NCBI RefSeq assembly: GCF_002564045.1
Contig: NZ_PDJK01000002.1
Location: 4,526,001-4,590,000, forward strand
Source of the DNA: Amycolatopsis sulphurea
GTDB taxonomy: Bacteria > Actinomycetota > Actinomycetes > Mycobacteriales > Pseudonocardiaceae
Length of the DNA: 64,000 nucleotides
Direction of reading: 5' to 3'
This document shows, in pieces, positions 17,477 to 25,120 of the stretch. A program made the position numbers and the translations under genes. Each line of letters opens with the position of its first letter. The stretch's first letter is position 1. The notes under the pieces are model-generated. The model made no database searches and was not told the origin of the DNA. It was given only the letters and a program-made list of their open reading frames with translations.

Positions 17477-18745
17477 TCAGCGGGCGAATTGGTAGTGGAT
17501 GGATTCGTTGTCGGGGTCGCGCAGCGGGGTGCCGTTCCACAGCCAGTCGTAGGACACATCGGACTCGCCGTCGAAACTGCGCAGCTTCTCGTCGCGCTCG
17601 CGTTGCTCGGGACCGTCGGGCAGATGGTAGAAACGCATGTTCTGCAGGGAGGCGTCCTGCACCATCCCGGCGTGCTTGGCCCGGCGGTGCACGTAGCGCG
17701 CGAGTGCCGCGTCGATGCCGTCCCGGGTGACCTGGCCCAGCTCCTCGGCGAGCACGGCCGCGTCCTCCATCGCCTGCGAGGCACCTTGTGCCTGGTAGGG
17801 GAGCATCGCATGGCACGCGTCGCCGAGCAATGCCACGCGCTCGTCCACCCAGACCGGATCGCGCCGGCGCCGGTACATCGCCCAGACCGAGACGTCGTCC
17901 TTGGCCTTGACGAGCATGGTGGGCACCCGGTCGTCCCAGTCGGCGTACTCGGCGGCCAGCTGCTCCGCGGTGGCCGGCGCGCTCCAGTCCCGGGCGACGT
18001 TTTCGGTGCAGGGCACGATCGCGACCACGTTCAGGTACTCGCCGCCGCGGATCATGTAGTGCACGAGATGCTTGCCCGGCCCGTACCAGATCGTGGAGTG
18101 GTAGCGGTCGAGCAGGAACCGGGTGGCCGGGTCGGCGGCGATCAGATCGCCCGGGATCAGCGCGCGGTAGGCCATTTCCCCGGAGAACGCGAGCGTATCC
18201 TCGAAACCGGCGAGATCCCTTACCGCGGAACGGATCCCGTCCGCGCCCACCACGACGTCGCCGGCGAACCGCCGCCCGTCGGCCGTGCACACCGCGGGCC
18301 GCTGCGGGTCGGTCCGGTCCAGCCCGGTCACCCGGGCGTCGGTCGCCAGCTGCACCACCGGTCCCGGTCCGTCCGGGTCGACGCAGGCGTCCAGCAGCAC
18401 GCTGTGCAGATCCGCGCGGTGGTAGTGCCAGTAGGGTGCGCCGTACTGCTCGACGACCCGCTGCCCGAGCGGCAGCTGCGCGATGATGCTGCCGTCCGCC
18501 CAGCGGCGCCGGACCTGGTCCTGCGGTTCGCACCGGATCCGCTCCAGCCGCGCCCGCAGCCCGAGCCCGAGCAGGATCCGGCTCGCGTTCGGCGCGGTCT
18601 GGATACCCGCGCCGATCTCGCCCAGCTGGGGCGCCGCCTCCACGACGGTGGTCCGCAGACCCCGCTGCCGCAAGGACAACGCCGCACAGAGACCGCCGAG
18701 CCCACCCCCGGCGATCACCACCTCGAAGGACTGCTTGGCCGTCAC
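17477..18745 (-). CDS. nicC: FAD-dependent monooxygenase, 6-hydroxynicotinate 3-monooxygenase type
   Basis: A 422-residue class A flavoprotein monooxygenase. The FAD motif GGGLGGLCAAL is near residue 14, the DG motif in VVVGADGIRSAVR mid-protein, and the GD motif in ALLGDACHAMLPYQAQGASQ near residue 300. NicC oxidatively decarboxylates 6-hydroxynicotinate to 2,5-dihydroxypyridine, linking the hydroxylase to NicX. The second of two GTG codons (18745) is preferred because GGGAGG lies 5 bases before it; 18751 is too close. It is the first gene of the nic operon, and a perfect operator-like repeat lies 28 bases upstream. Confidence 0.85.
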   Translation of the reverse strand: MTAKQSFEVVIAGGGLGGLCAALSLRQRGLRTTVVEAAPQLGEIGAGIQTAPNASRILLGLGLRARLERIRCEPQDQVRRRWADGSIIAQLPLGQRVVEQYGAPYWHYHRADLHSVLLDACVDPDGPGPVVQLATDARVTGLDRTDPQRPAVCTADGRRFAGDVVVGADGIRSAVRDLAGFEDTLAFSGEMAYRALIPGDLIAADPATRFLLDRYHSTIWYGPGKHLVHYMIRGGEYLNVVAIVPCTENVARDWSAPATAEQLAAEYADWDDRVPTMLVKAKDDVSVWAMYRRRRDPVWVDERVALLGDACHAMLPYQAQGASQAMEDAAVLAEELGQVTRDGIDAALARYVHRRAKHAGMVQDASLQNMRFYHLPDGPEQRERDEKLRSFDGESDVSYDWLWNGTPLRDPDNESIHYQFAR

Positions 18746-18772
18746 GAGCACCTCCCGTTCGCCGCCGTTACG

Positions 18773-18798
18773 CGGATAATCCGAACACGTATTATCCG
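18773..18798. promoter_or_regulatory. nic operator upstream of nicC
   Basis: CGGATAAT-CCGAACACGT-ATTATCCG: perfect 8-bp arms and a 10-bp centre, next to the start of the operon. The centre recurs upstream of nicX. The MarR regulator encoded 450 bases further upstream is the likely ligand-responsive repressor, by analogy with NicR/BpsR control by 6-hydroxynicotinate. Confidence 0.7.
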
Positions 18799-18889
18799 GA
18801 TGCGCAATAGTTGACGGGAAGTTTCCGGTGGGGCGGGCAGGTGGGGGATGTCCGGAGTGGAGGGCCTGCGCAGGTGCCGGGGGGGGGCT

Positions 18890-19040
18890 GTGAAGGGCCC
18901 CTTCACGGACTCTGAGTCCGTCAGGGGCACCTTCACGGACCCGAAACCGGTCGGGCAGCCACGGCTCTGTCTGCTGATCACGGGTCCTCGACCGACTTTG
19001 CCGGGGCCCTGGACTCTGAGTCCGTGAAGGGGCCCTTCAC
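18890..19040. repeat. Dispersed composite repeat, copy C (short form with extra palindromes)
   Basis: Palindromes at 18890-18906, 18920-18936 (degenerate, with internal mismatches) and 19024-19040 flank the conserved block CAGCCACGGCTCTGTCTGCT plus GATCACGGGTCCTCGACCGA plus CTTTGCCGGGGCC (about 18955-19010). It occupies the gap between nicC and the MarR gene. Confidence 0.75.
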
Positions 19041-19195
19041 GGACTTGCCCGCGAGAGGTGGCTGGCGAGCTGCGTCGGGTCAAGGCTTTCGGGGCAACCG
19101 CGCTCGCCGGTGGCGGTGCGGGGGCGGGGCAGCACCACCGGGACCCTGGCCCGTCGGCCCCAGCCCCGCCGACCCCCCGGCCGCTCAGACCCCGG

Positions 19196-19708
19196 TCAGA
19201 GTTCAGGCTGTTCGGCGACCGCTTCCCACAGTTGCCCGAGGTCGTTGAGCAGTTCGGCGACCTCCTCGCGCCGGCCGGGCGGGCAGTGGCCGAGGAGGAC
19301 CTCGTCCAGCCGGCGGGTGCGGTGGGTGACCTCGCGGAACGCCTCGGCGCCCTGGTCGGTGAGGGTGAGGACCTTCGCGCGGGCGTCGTGCGGGGCGGGG
19401 CCGCGGGCGATCAGGCCGCGTTTTTCCAGGCGGCGGCATACGTCGGCCATGGTCGAGGTGTCCAGGGCGACGGCGTTGGCCAGGGAGGTCTGGTCGTGGC
19501 CGGGGTAGGCGCGCACCGCGGAGAGCACCGCGAACTGCGGGCCGGTCAGCACCGGGTCGACATGGCGGTTCCACGCCGCGAGGTAGGCCTGGTACATCCG
19601 CCGGGCGCCGTAGCCGGGCGCGGTGGCAAGGTCGGGCGGCACCGGGGGACTGGCCCGGCGCCGTGGCCGCGCTCCGTGTTTCGCCGATCCGCCCACTGCT
19701 GTTGACAT
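19196..19708 (-). CDS. MarR-family regulator, probable nicotinate-pathway repressor
   Basis: A 170-residue MarR protein. The winged HTH core reads DPVLTGPQFAVLSAVRAYPG, DQTSLANAVALDTSTMADVC, RRLEKRGLIARGPAPHDARA. An N-terminal Pro/Arg-rich stretch precedes the domain. The ATG at 19708 is the best start, although the Shine-Dalgarno is weak. NicR of Pseudomonas and BpsR of Bordetella, which control nicotinate genes, are also MarR proteins, so regulation of the operon downstream is a reasonable inference. The insertion of repeat copy C between the two may have separated them. Confidence 0.75.
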   Translation of the reverse strand: MSTAVGGSAKHGARPRRRASPPVPPDLATAPGYGARRMYQAYLAAWNRHVDPVLTGPQFAVLSAVRAYPGHDQTSLANAVALDTSTMADVCRRLEKRGLIARGPAPHDARAKVLTLTDQGAEAFREVTHRTRRLDEVLLGHCPPGRREEVAELLNDLGQLWEAVAEQPEL

Positions 19709-19878
19709 TCCTCGAACCCCCGTCACTCGCTGCGAACGCGCCCCTGACCGCTCCAATGGTACGCCTCCGGATCAACTGGCCGGATCCACCCGGTCACCGC
19801 TGGTATGTCCACATCGGACTTCCAAGGGTGCGGCCCGCATGGCAAGGGCCGGCGGGCGGGCCGGTACGGATACCGTGT

Positions 19879-20070
19879 CCGATCACCTGGGCTGCGGATG
19901 GTCAGCGGGACCCGGCAGAGCACCTCGGGAACCTCCGGCCCCTTGCGTACCAAGCCGTATTCGCCCACGGAATCCCCGTGGTCGGCAGTGGTTACCAGCA
20001 GCGTGTCGTCGAGCAGGCCGCGCTCGGCGAGGAACACCGTGAACCGCTGGATCTAGAGGCCGAAGTCGAC
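19879..20070 (-). pseudogene. Relic of a sulfatase
   Basis: On the minus strand a fragment reads VVDFGL, a TAG stop, IQRFTVFLAERGLLDDTLLV, then TADHGDSVGEYGLVRKGPE and VPLTIRSPG. This is the central/C-terminal part of an arylsulfatase-type protein (usual pattern E-V-D-x-x-x-E-I-Q-R-F ... TADHGD). The stop replaces a Glu codon by one base change, and no start or active-site region remains. Nothing else is coding in 19709-20190. Confidence 0.6.
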
Positions 20071-20198
20071 CACTCGAAGGTCGCGCCGATGAAACCGGCG
20101 ACGGCCACCCGTCGCAGGGGAGCGCCGGAGGCCGGGCCGTCCGCCGCGGCGGCGCGCCTCCAGCCGAGTGGAGAGCGGGGCGGCGGACCCACCACCGA

Positions 20199-20212
20199 TT
20201 ACAACGTTGTAA
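20199..20212. promoter_or_regulatory. LacI-type operator O1
   Basis: TTACAACGTTGTAA is a perfect 14-bp palindrome with the central CG typical of LacI-family sites. A second copy of the core lies 87 bp downstream, centre to centre, just before the lacI-type gene. Confidence 0.7.
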
Positions 20213-20286
20213 GCCGAACGGCGCCGAGAGTCAACCGTCCAGCAAAGATTTCCCGGGATGGTAGATGGTGTGTTGCGATCAGGTGG

Positions 20287-20298
20287 TACAACGTTGTA
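20287..20298. promoter_or_regulatory. LacI-type operator O2
   Basis: TACAACGTTGTA, a perfect 12-bp palindrome identical to the core of O1, ends 11 bases before the GTG start at 20310. It would cover the promoter region, giving autorepression and control of the overlapping glycosidase gene. Confidence 0.7.
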
Positions 20299-20309
20299 AC
20301 CTTCCCGGC

Positions 20310-21341
20310 GTGGGTGGACGAGTCACGTTGCAGGACGTCGCCTCGCGGGCCGGGGTCTCGATCAAGACCGTGTCCAATGTGGTCAACGATTTCTACCGGG
20401 TGGCCCCCGGGACGCGGCTGCGCGTGCAGGCGGTGATCGACGAGCTGGGCTACCGGCCGAACCTGTCCGCGCGGCAGCTGCGGGCGGGGCGCACCGGCGT
20501 GATCGCGCTCGCCGTGCCCGATCTGACCGCACGATACTTCGCCGAGCTGGCGACCGCAGTCATCGCGCAGGCCCGGCGGCACGGCATGACAGTGCTGATC
20601 GAGCTCACGAATGGCGAACGCAGTGTCGAGCTGGCTATGGCGCGCGGCCTCGGGTCCACCTTGCTCGACGGCGTGATCCTCAGCCCGCTGGCGTTGAGCC
20701 AGGCGGATCTGTCCGGCAAGCCCGGCCGGGTTCCGGTGGTGCTGCTGGGCGAACGGGACTATGCGCACACCTTCGACCACGTGCTGATCGACAACGTCAT
20801 GGCCGCTCGGGAAGCCACTGCGCACCTGCTGGCGACCGGCCGGAAACGGGTCGCGGCGATCGGCGCGCAGCAAGGCCCCGCTTCGGCGACCGCGCATCTG
20901 CGGCTGCGCGGCTACCGGGAGGCGGTGCAGGCGGCCGGCACGCCCGAGCTGGTCGCCCCGGCCGCGCAGTTCTCCCCGCAGGCAGGCTCCGACGCGATGC
21001 GTCGGCTGCTTGCGTTGCCGGAGCCGCCGGACGCAGTGTTCTGTTTCAGCGACATGCTCGCGCTCGGTGCGCTGCGGGCGGCGCACGAAGCCGGCGTCCG
21101 AGTGCCGCAAGACCTCGCGGTGGTCGGCTTCGACGACACCGAGGAGGGCCGTTACGGCGTGCCTTCGCTGACCTCGGTCTCGCCGGACAAGCCGGAGATC
21201 GCCCGGCAGGCCGTGGCCCTGCTGGCCGATCGCATCGAAACCGACGGCCCGGCGCGCAAACCCGTGCGCACCGAGGTCGGCTACGAACTCGTGGTGCGGG
21301 AAAGCTCCGCGCCCGCCCGGACGGCGAAAGGAACTCTGTGA
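20310..21341 (+). CDS. LacI-family transcriptional regulator
   Basis: A 343-residue regulator. The HTH and hinge occupy the start (VTLQDVASRAGVSIKTVSNV, then YRPNLSARQLRAGRTG), followed by a periplasmic-binding-protein-like sensor domain (VIALAVPDLTARYFAEL, DHVLIDNVMAAREATAHLL, DLAVVGFDDTEEG). The GTG at 20310 begins right before the HTH; no Shine-Dalgarno sequence is apparent, so the mRNA may be nearly leaderless. The gene overlaps the GH2 glycosidase gene by 4 bases (GTGA), so both are transcribed from the promoter bearing the two ACAACGTTGT operators. The inducer is presumably a sugar released by the glycosidase. Confidence 0.9.
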   Translation: MGGRVTLQDVASRAGVSIKTVSNVVNDFYRVAPGTRLRVQAVIDELGYRPNLSARQLRAGRTGVIALAVPDLTARYFAELATAVIAQARRHGMTVLIELTNGERSVELAMARGLGSTLLDGVILSPLALSQADLSGKPGRVPVVLLGERDYAHTFDHVLIDNVMAAREATAHLLATGRKRVAAIGAQQGPASATAHLRLRGYREAVQAAGTPELVAPAAQFSPQAGSDAMRRLLALPEPPDAVFCFSDMLALGALRAAHEAGVRVPQDLAVVGFDDTEEGRYGVPSLTSVSPDKPEIARQAVALLADRIETDGPARKPVRTEVGYELVVRESSAPARTAKGTL

Positions 21342-23137
21342 CTGACCCGGTGCACCCCCGCCCGCAGCTCGTCCGCGCGCACTGGACCGACCTTTGTGGA
21401 CAGTGGCGGTTCGGCTACGACGACGCCGGCGAGGGGTGGGACGGGCACTGGTGGCGAGACCCGGCGCACTTCGATCGGACGATCACCGTGCCGTTTCCGC
21501 CGGAATCGCCGGCGAGTGGCATCGGGGACCGCGCCGAGCATCCGATCCTGTGGTACCGCAGGGAGTTCCGGGTCGCGCCGGGACTGGGGGAGCGGGTGCT
21601 GCTGCACTTCGGTGCGGTCGACTACCGGGCCACGGTGTGGGTCAACGGCCAGGTCGTGGTCTCGCACGAGGGTGGGCACGTCGGCTTCCACGCCGACATC
21701 ACCGCCGCGTTGCAACCGGCCGACGAGGAACAGGTCGTGGTCGTGCGGGCTGAGGACGAGCCCCGTGATCCGGCACAGCCACGAGGAAAGCAGCACTCCG
21801 GCGACGCGCCGACCGACATCTGGTACCACCGTACGAGCGGGATCTGGCAGCCGGTGTGGCTGGAGACCGTGCCCGCCCGGCGGGTCGAATCCCTTCGCTG
21901 GACGCCCGAAGTGAGCGAAGGCAGTGTCGCATTGCGACTGTGCGCGCGGGGGAAGCGGAACGACCTGTTGGCGGCCCGGGTGGTACTCCGCCTCGGCGAG
22001 GAAATCCTGGCGGACAGCACGTTCCGGGTGCCCGAAGGCGGTGAGCTGACCGAACGTATCGCGTTGCCCGCGGCGAGGGACAGCAGGCGGAGCGGCCGGT
22101 TGCTGTGGAGTCCCGAGCATCCGGCGCTGATCGATGCCGAGATCACCCTGCTGCACGACGGCGCCGCCGCCGACACGGTGCGCAGCTACTTCGGTTTCCG
22201 CGAGGTCGGCACCGGAGACGGGCATTTCCTGCTCAACGGCCGCCCGTACTTTCTGCGCATGGTGTTGGAACAGGGCTACTGGCCGGAAAGTCACTTGAGC
22301 GCACCGAGCGCGGAGGCGTTACGCGAAGAGGTCGAGCTGATCAAATCGCTCGGCTTCAACGGGGTCCGCATCCACCAGAAGGTCGAGGATCCGAGGTTCC
22401 TGTACTGGTGCGATCGTCTCGGTCTGGCCGTGTGGGGGGAGATGCCGAGCAGCTTCGCCTTCTCGCCGGCCGCCATCGGCCGGTTCGGTCGCGAGTGGAC
22501 GGAAGCCGTCGAACGCGATGCGAGCCATCCGTCGATCGTTACCTGGGTCCCGGTGAACGAGAGCTGGGGAGTGTCCGAAGTGGCCACTCGTGCGGACCAG
22601 CAGGACTATGTGGCCGCGCTGTACCGGCTCACCCGTGCTCTCGACCCGAGCCGCCCGGTCATCTCCAACGACGGCTGGGAGCACGTCAGCAGCGACATCT
22701 GGACCGTGCACGACTACGCGCCGACCGGGAATGTCCTCAAGCGACGCTACGCCGACCCGGCCACGATCGACGAGGTGCTGCGGACGATCCGGCCCGGCGG
22801 GCGGCGCCTCCACCTCGGCGACGTCCGGCGTACCGGACAGCCCATCATGCTCAGCGAATACGGCGGTGTCAGCTACGCGGCCGACGACGAGCTTTGGTAC
22901 GGCTACAGCACCGCGCGCTCGTCCGAAGACCTCGTCGAGCGTTACCGCGACCTCACCGGCGCGCTGCTGGATTGCGCTGCGGTGGCCGGGTTCTGCTACA
23001 CGCAGCTGACCGATACCGAGCAGGAGACCAACGGTCTGCTCACCGCCGCTCGCGAGCCGAAGGCCGATCCCGCCGTGCTGCGGGAGATCACGTCGCGGCC
23101 CGCGGTGGTCCGTGAAGGGCCCCTTCACGGACTCTGA
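21338..23137 (+). CDS. Glycoside hydrolase family 2 enzyme (beta-galactosidase/glucuronidase type)
   Basis: A 599-residue intracellular GH2 protein with sugar-binding domain (to about residue 180), an immunoglobulin-like middle and a TIM barrel. The acid/base Glu408 is in VPVNESWGV and the nucleophile Glu507 in MLSEYGGV. No signal peptide is present. GTG 21338 follows GAAAGGAA and overlaps the lacI stop. The last codons run into the dispersed palindrome: the C-terminus VREGPLHGL and the TGA stop come from repeat sequence, so the natural end was probably replaced. Exact substrate (galactoside, glucuronide or mannoside) cannot be decided. Confidence 0.88.
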   Translation: MTDPVHPRPQLVRAHWTDLCGQWRFGYDDAGEGWDGHWWRDPAHFDRTITVPFPPESPASGIGDRAEHPILWYRREFRVAPGLGERVLLHFGAVDYRATVWVNGQVVVSHEGGHVGFHADITAALQPADEEQVVVVRAEDEPRDPAQPRGKQHSGDAPTDIWYHRTSGIWQPVWLETVPARRVESLRWTPEVSEGSVALRLCARGKRNDLLAARVVLRLGEEILADSTFRVPEGGELTERIALPAARDSRRSGRLLWSPEHPALIDAEITLLHDGAAADTVRSYFGFREVGTGDGHFLLNGRPYFLRMVLEQGYWPESHLSAPSAEALREEVELIKSLGFNGVRIHQKVEDPRFLYWCDRLGLAVWGEMPSSFAFSPAAIGRFGREWTEAVERDASHPSIVTWVPVNESWGVSEVATRADQQDYVAALYRLTRALDPSRPVISNDGWEHVSSDIWTVHDYAPTGNVLKRRYADPATIDEVLRTIRPGGRRLHLGDVRRTGQPIMLSEYGGVSYAADDELWYGYSTARSSEDLVERYRDLTGALLDCAAVAGFCYTQLTDTEQETNGLLTAAREPKADPAVLREITSRPAVVREGPLHGL

Positions 23138-23336
23138 GTCTGTGAAGGGCCCCTTCACAGACCCGAGACAGGTCCGGCGCACAGCGCGAGGTGGTCGCGT
23201 ATCTCGAACGCCTCCGCTTCGCCCGCTGCCGGGCGCAATCGATCGAGAGGGCAGGTGTCGTCGACTATGACGCGCGGCAGCCACGGCTCACTCTGCTGAT
23301 CACGGGGCCTCGACCCAACTTTGCCGGGACCCTGGG
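23112..23336. repeat. Dispersed composite repeat, copy D (long form)
   Basis: Palindromes at 23112-23128 and 23142-23158 are followed by about 110 bases found again only in copy E (AGGTGGTCGCG, CGCTGCCGGGCG, GAGAGGGCAGGT landmarks). The shared end block then follows: CAGCCACGGCTCACTCTGCT, GATCACGGGG, CTCGACCCAACTTTGCCGGG. The left end supplies the stop codon of the GH2 gene; the right end touches the phospholipase-D-like relic. Confidence 0.8.
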
Positions 23337-23343
23337 GAGCCGG

Positions 23344-23960
23344 ATGAGAAGATCACGGGTACTGCTGCTCTTGTTCACCGTCCCGTTGTTCAGCACTTCG
23401 GTTCCGGTCGTGACTTCGGCGTGACCGACCACGATTCCGCGGAGGTCGCGGCGATCGAGAAAGTGTTCGGCGCGGATTTCACCGATACCGTGATCACCCC
23501 GCCTGCCGGAGCCGATCTGGTCTGGTCGCCGACGAACTCCCAGTCCGCGCTGCTCGCCCTGATCCACGGCGCCAGGACGAGCCTGGCCGTGGAGAACGAG
23601 GAAATGGCGGACCCGGACGTGGTGCAGGCTCTCGGCGACGCGGCGAAACGCGGGGTCGGCGTCGCCATCACGATGACCACCAGCGCCAGTTCGACCGAGA
23701 ACTTCGACATCCTGGCCGCGGCCGGCGCGGACCTCGGCGTCTACGCGCGGTCCGCCGAGCTCTACATCCACGCCAAGGTGATCATCGCCGACGCCGGGCA
23801 AGCCGGCGCCTCCGCGTTCGTCGGTTCGGAGAACTTCTCCAACGCCTCGCTCAACGGCAACCGCGAACTCGGCCTGATCACCACCGACCCTGGCATCCTC
23901 GGCCCGCTGACCACCACGCTGAAGGCCGGCCACGCCGGTGCCACACCGTGGAAATCCTGA
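23344..23960 (+). pseudogene. Phospholipase-D-like gene with internal deletion
   Basis: ATG 23344 opens a signal peptide (MRRSRVLLLLFTVPLFSTS) that hits TGA at 23422. In the next frame, from about 23410, the second half of a PLD-like protein follows (RDFGVTDHDSAEVAAIEKVF). It carries one HxK motif, YIHAKVIIAD, then SAFVGSENFSNASL and NRELGLITTD. Intact members have two HKD halves after the signal peptide; here the first half is missing and the frames do not join. GTG 23421 could still start a 179-residue remnant, but it would lack the partner site and export signal. Confidence 0.7.
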
Positions 23961-23973
23961 CCGCCGGGGCGGT

Positions 23974-24717
23974 TCAGCCCCCGAGATTCGCGGTCGCACG
24001 GGCGTACCGGTCGGCCGCGGTGAAGACTTTCCGCGCGAACTCGACCGAATCGTCGTAGGAGAGCACCGCGGACCACCAGCCGGCCGCGGTGCTCAGATCG
24101 TGGCCGCCCGCGCACAGGTAGCGGGCCGCGGCCAGCGCCGCATTGTCGATCTGCTGCGGATCGCCGGTGCCCCAATGGGACCAGGTGCCGGGCATGAACT
24201 GCATCGGGCCGAGCGCACGGGCGTGGGTGCGGCCTTGGCTGCCCAGCGCGCCGGGCGATGGGGTGCCGACGATCGGGACGGTCGGACGGCCGTCCGAACC
24301 GAGCTTCGCCCCGCCGTACTGACCGTGGTCGGATTCGATGCGGCCGAGGCCCGCGAGGGTCGCCCAGGACAGTCGGCAGTCCGGGCGCGTCGCGCGGATT
24401 CGCAGCTCGCCGTTGCCGTAGGCCTCCAGCGCGCGAGCCGGGACTCCGGTCACCCGCGCCACCCGATGCGCCCAGCCGGCCAGACCCGCCAGGGTGGACG
24501 GCCGGGTCCCGGCGCTGTCCGCGGAGGCGGGCGTCGCCGAACCCGGTGCGACGCTCGCCGCGCTCACCTGCATAGGGGGCACCCTCGTGGTCGTCGAGCT
24601 CTTCAGCGGCTGCGTCAGTCGCGAGGCGAGCAGGACCCACCCGGCGGCCAGGACCAGAACTGCGAGCAAACCGGCGAACCGGAACGCCAGCGTCCGCCGC
24701 CGGGCATTGCCGGTCAT
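23974..24717 (-). CDS. Lytic murein transglycosylase, membrane-anchored
   Basis: A 247-residue cell-wall enzyme. An N-terminal basic stretch and one membrane helix (LAFRFAGLLAVLVLAAGWVL) precede a Ser/Thr/Ala-rich linker. The transglycosylase domain has catalytic Glu in LGRIESDHGQYGG, then ALGPMQFMPGTWSHW and AARYLCAGGHDL, typical of MltB/SLT-like actinobacterial proteins. The ATG at 24717 is placed at the basic end of the anchor; the open frame continues upstream to 24918 without convincing coding character. It converges on the PLD relic. Confidence 0.85.
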   Translation of the reverse strand: MTGNARRRTLAFRFAGLLAVLVLAAGWVLLASRLTQPLKSSTTTRVPPMQVSAASVAPGSATPASADSAGTRPSTLAGLAGWAHRVARVTGVPARALEAYGNGELRIRATRPDCRLSWATLAGLGRIESDHGQYGGAKLGSDGRPTVPIVGTPSPGALGSQGRTHARALGPMQFMPGTWSHWGTGDPQQIDNAALAAARYLCAGGHDLSTAAGWWSAVLSYDDSVEFARKVFTAADRYARATANLGG

Positions 24718-25120
24718 TTCACGCACGGGATCCTCCGCCGCTGAGCGCGGAAAGCCCAGCCGTAGCCGGTCAGGGCGAGCGCCGGCGCCGCGGCCATGGC
24801 CGACGAAACCCGCCCGGCGAGCCTCGTCCGCCGCACGCGGGGCAGCCGCCCCGATCGATCGACTCTCACGCCCCCACCGTCGCGGATCGGCGCTGTGGGC
24901 AGGCTGAGAGCCGTTCACTGGAATGGGGGATCGAGGGGCTTTTCACCCTGCTGCCGGGTCTGCTCCGGTCCGAAATGGACAGACGGCGCCAGGTGGCGCG
25001 GCGGGCAGCGCCATCGGGCGGGTTCTGACCACTCGTCCAAGAAAATCTTGACATTCGTCCAAAAGGCGGTCAGGGTCGTCACCAGCCAGGGTGCGCTTGC
25101 CGGAACGCCGGAGGACGACG
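24718..25120. other. Divergent intergenic region, weak promoter signals
   Basis: About 400 bases between the transglycosylase and the acyl-CoA ligase genes. Near its right end, CAAGA-AAA-TCTTG (25038-25050) is an inverted repeat overlapping TTGACA (25048-25053), and TCGTCCAA occurs twice (25034 and 25056). This looks like a regulated promoter for the plus-strand operon, though no good -10 box follows. I see no gene in it. Confidence 0.4.
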
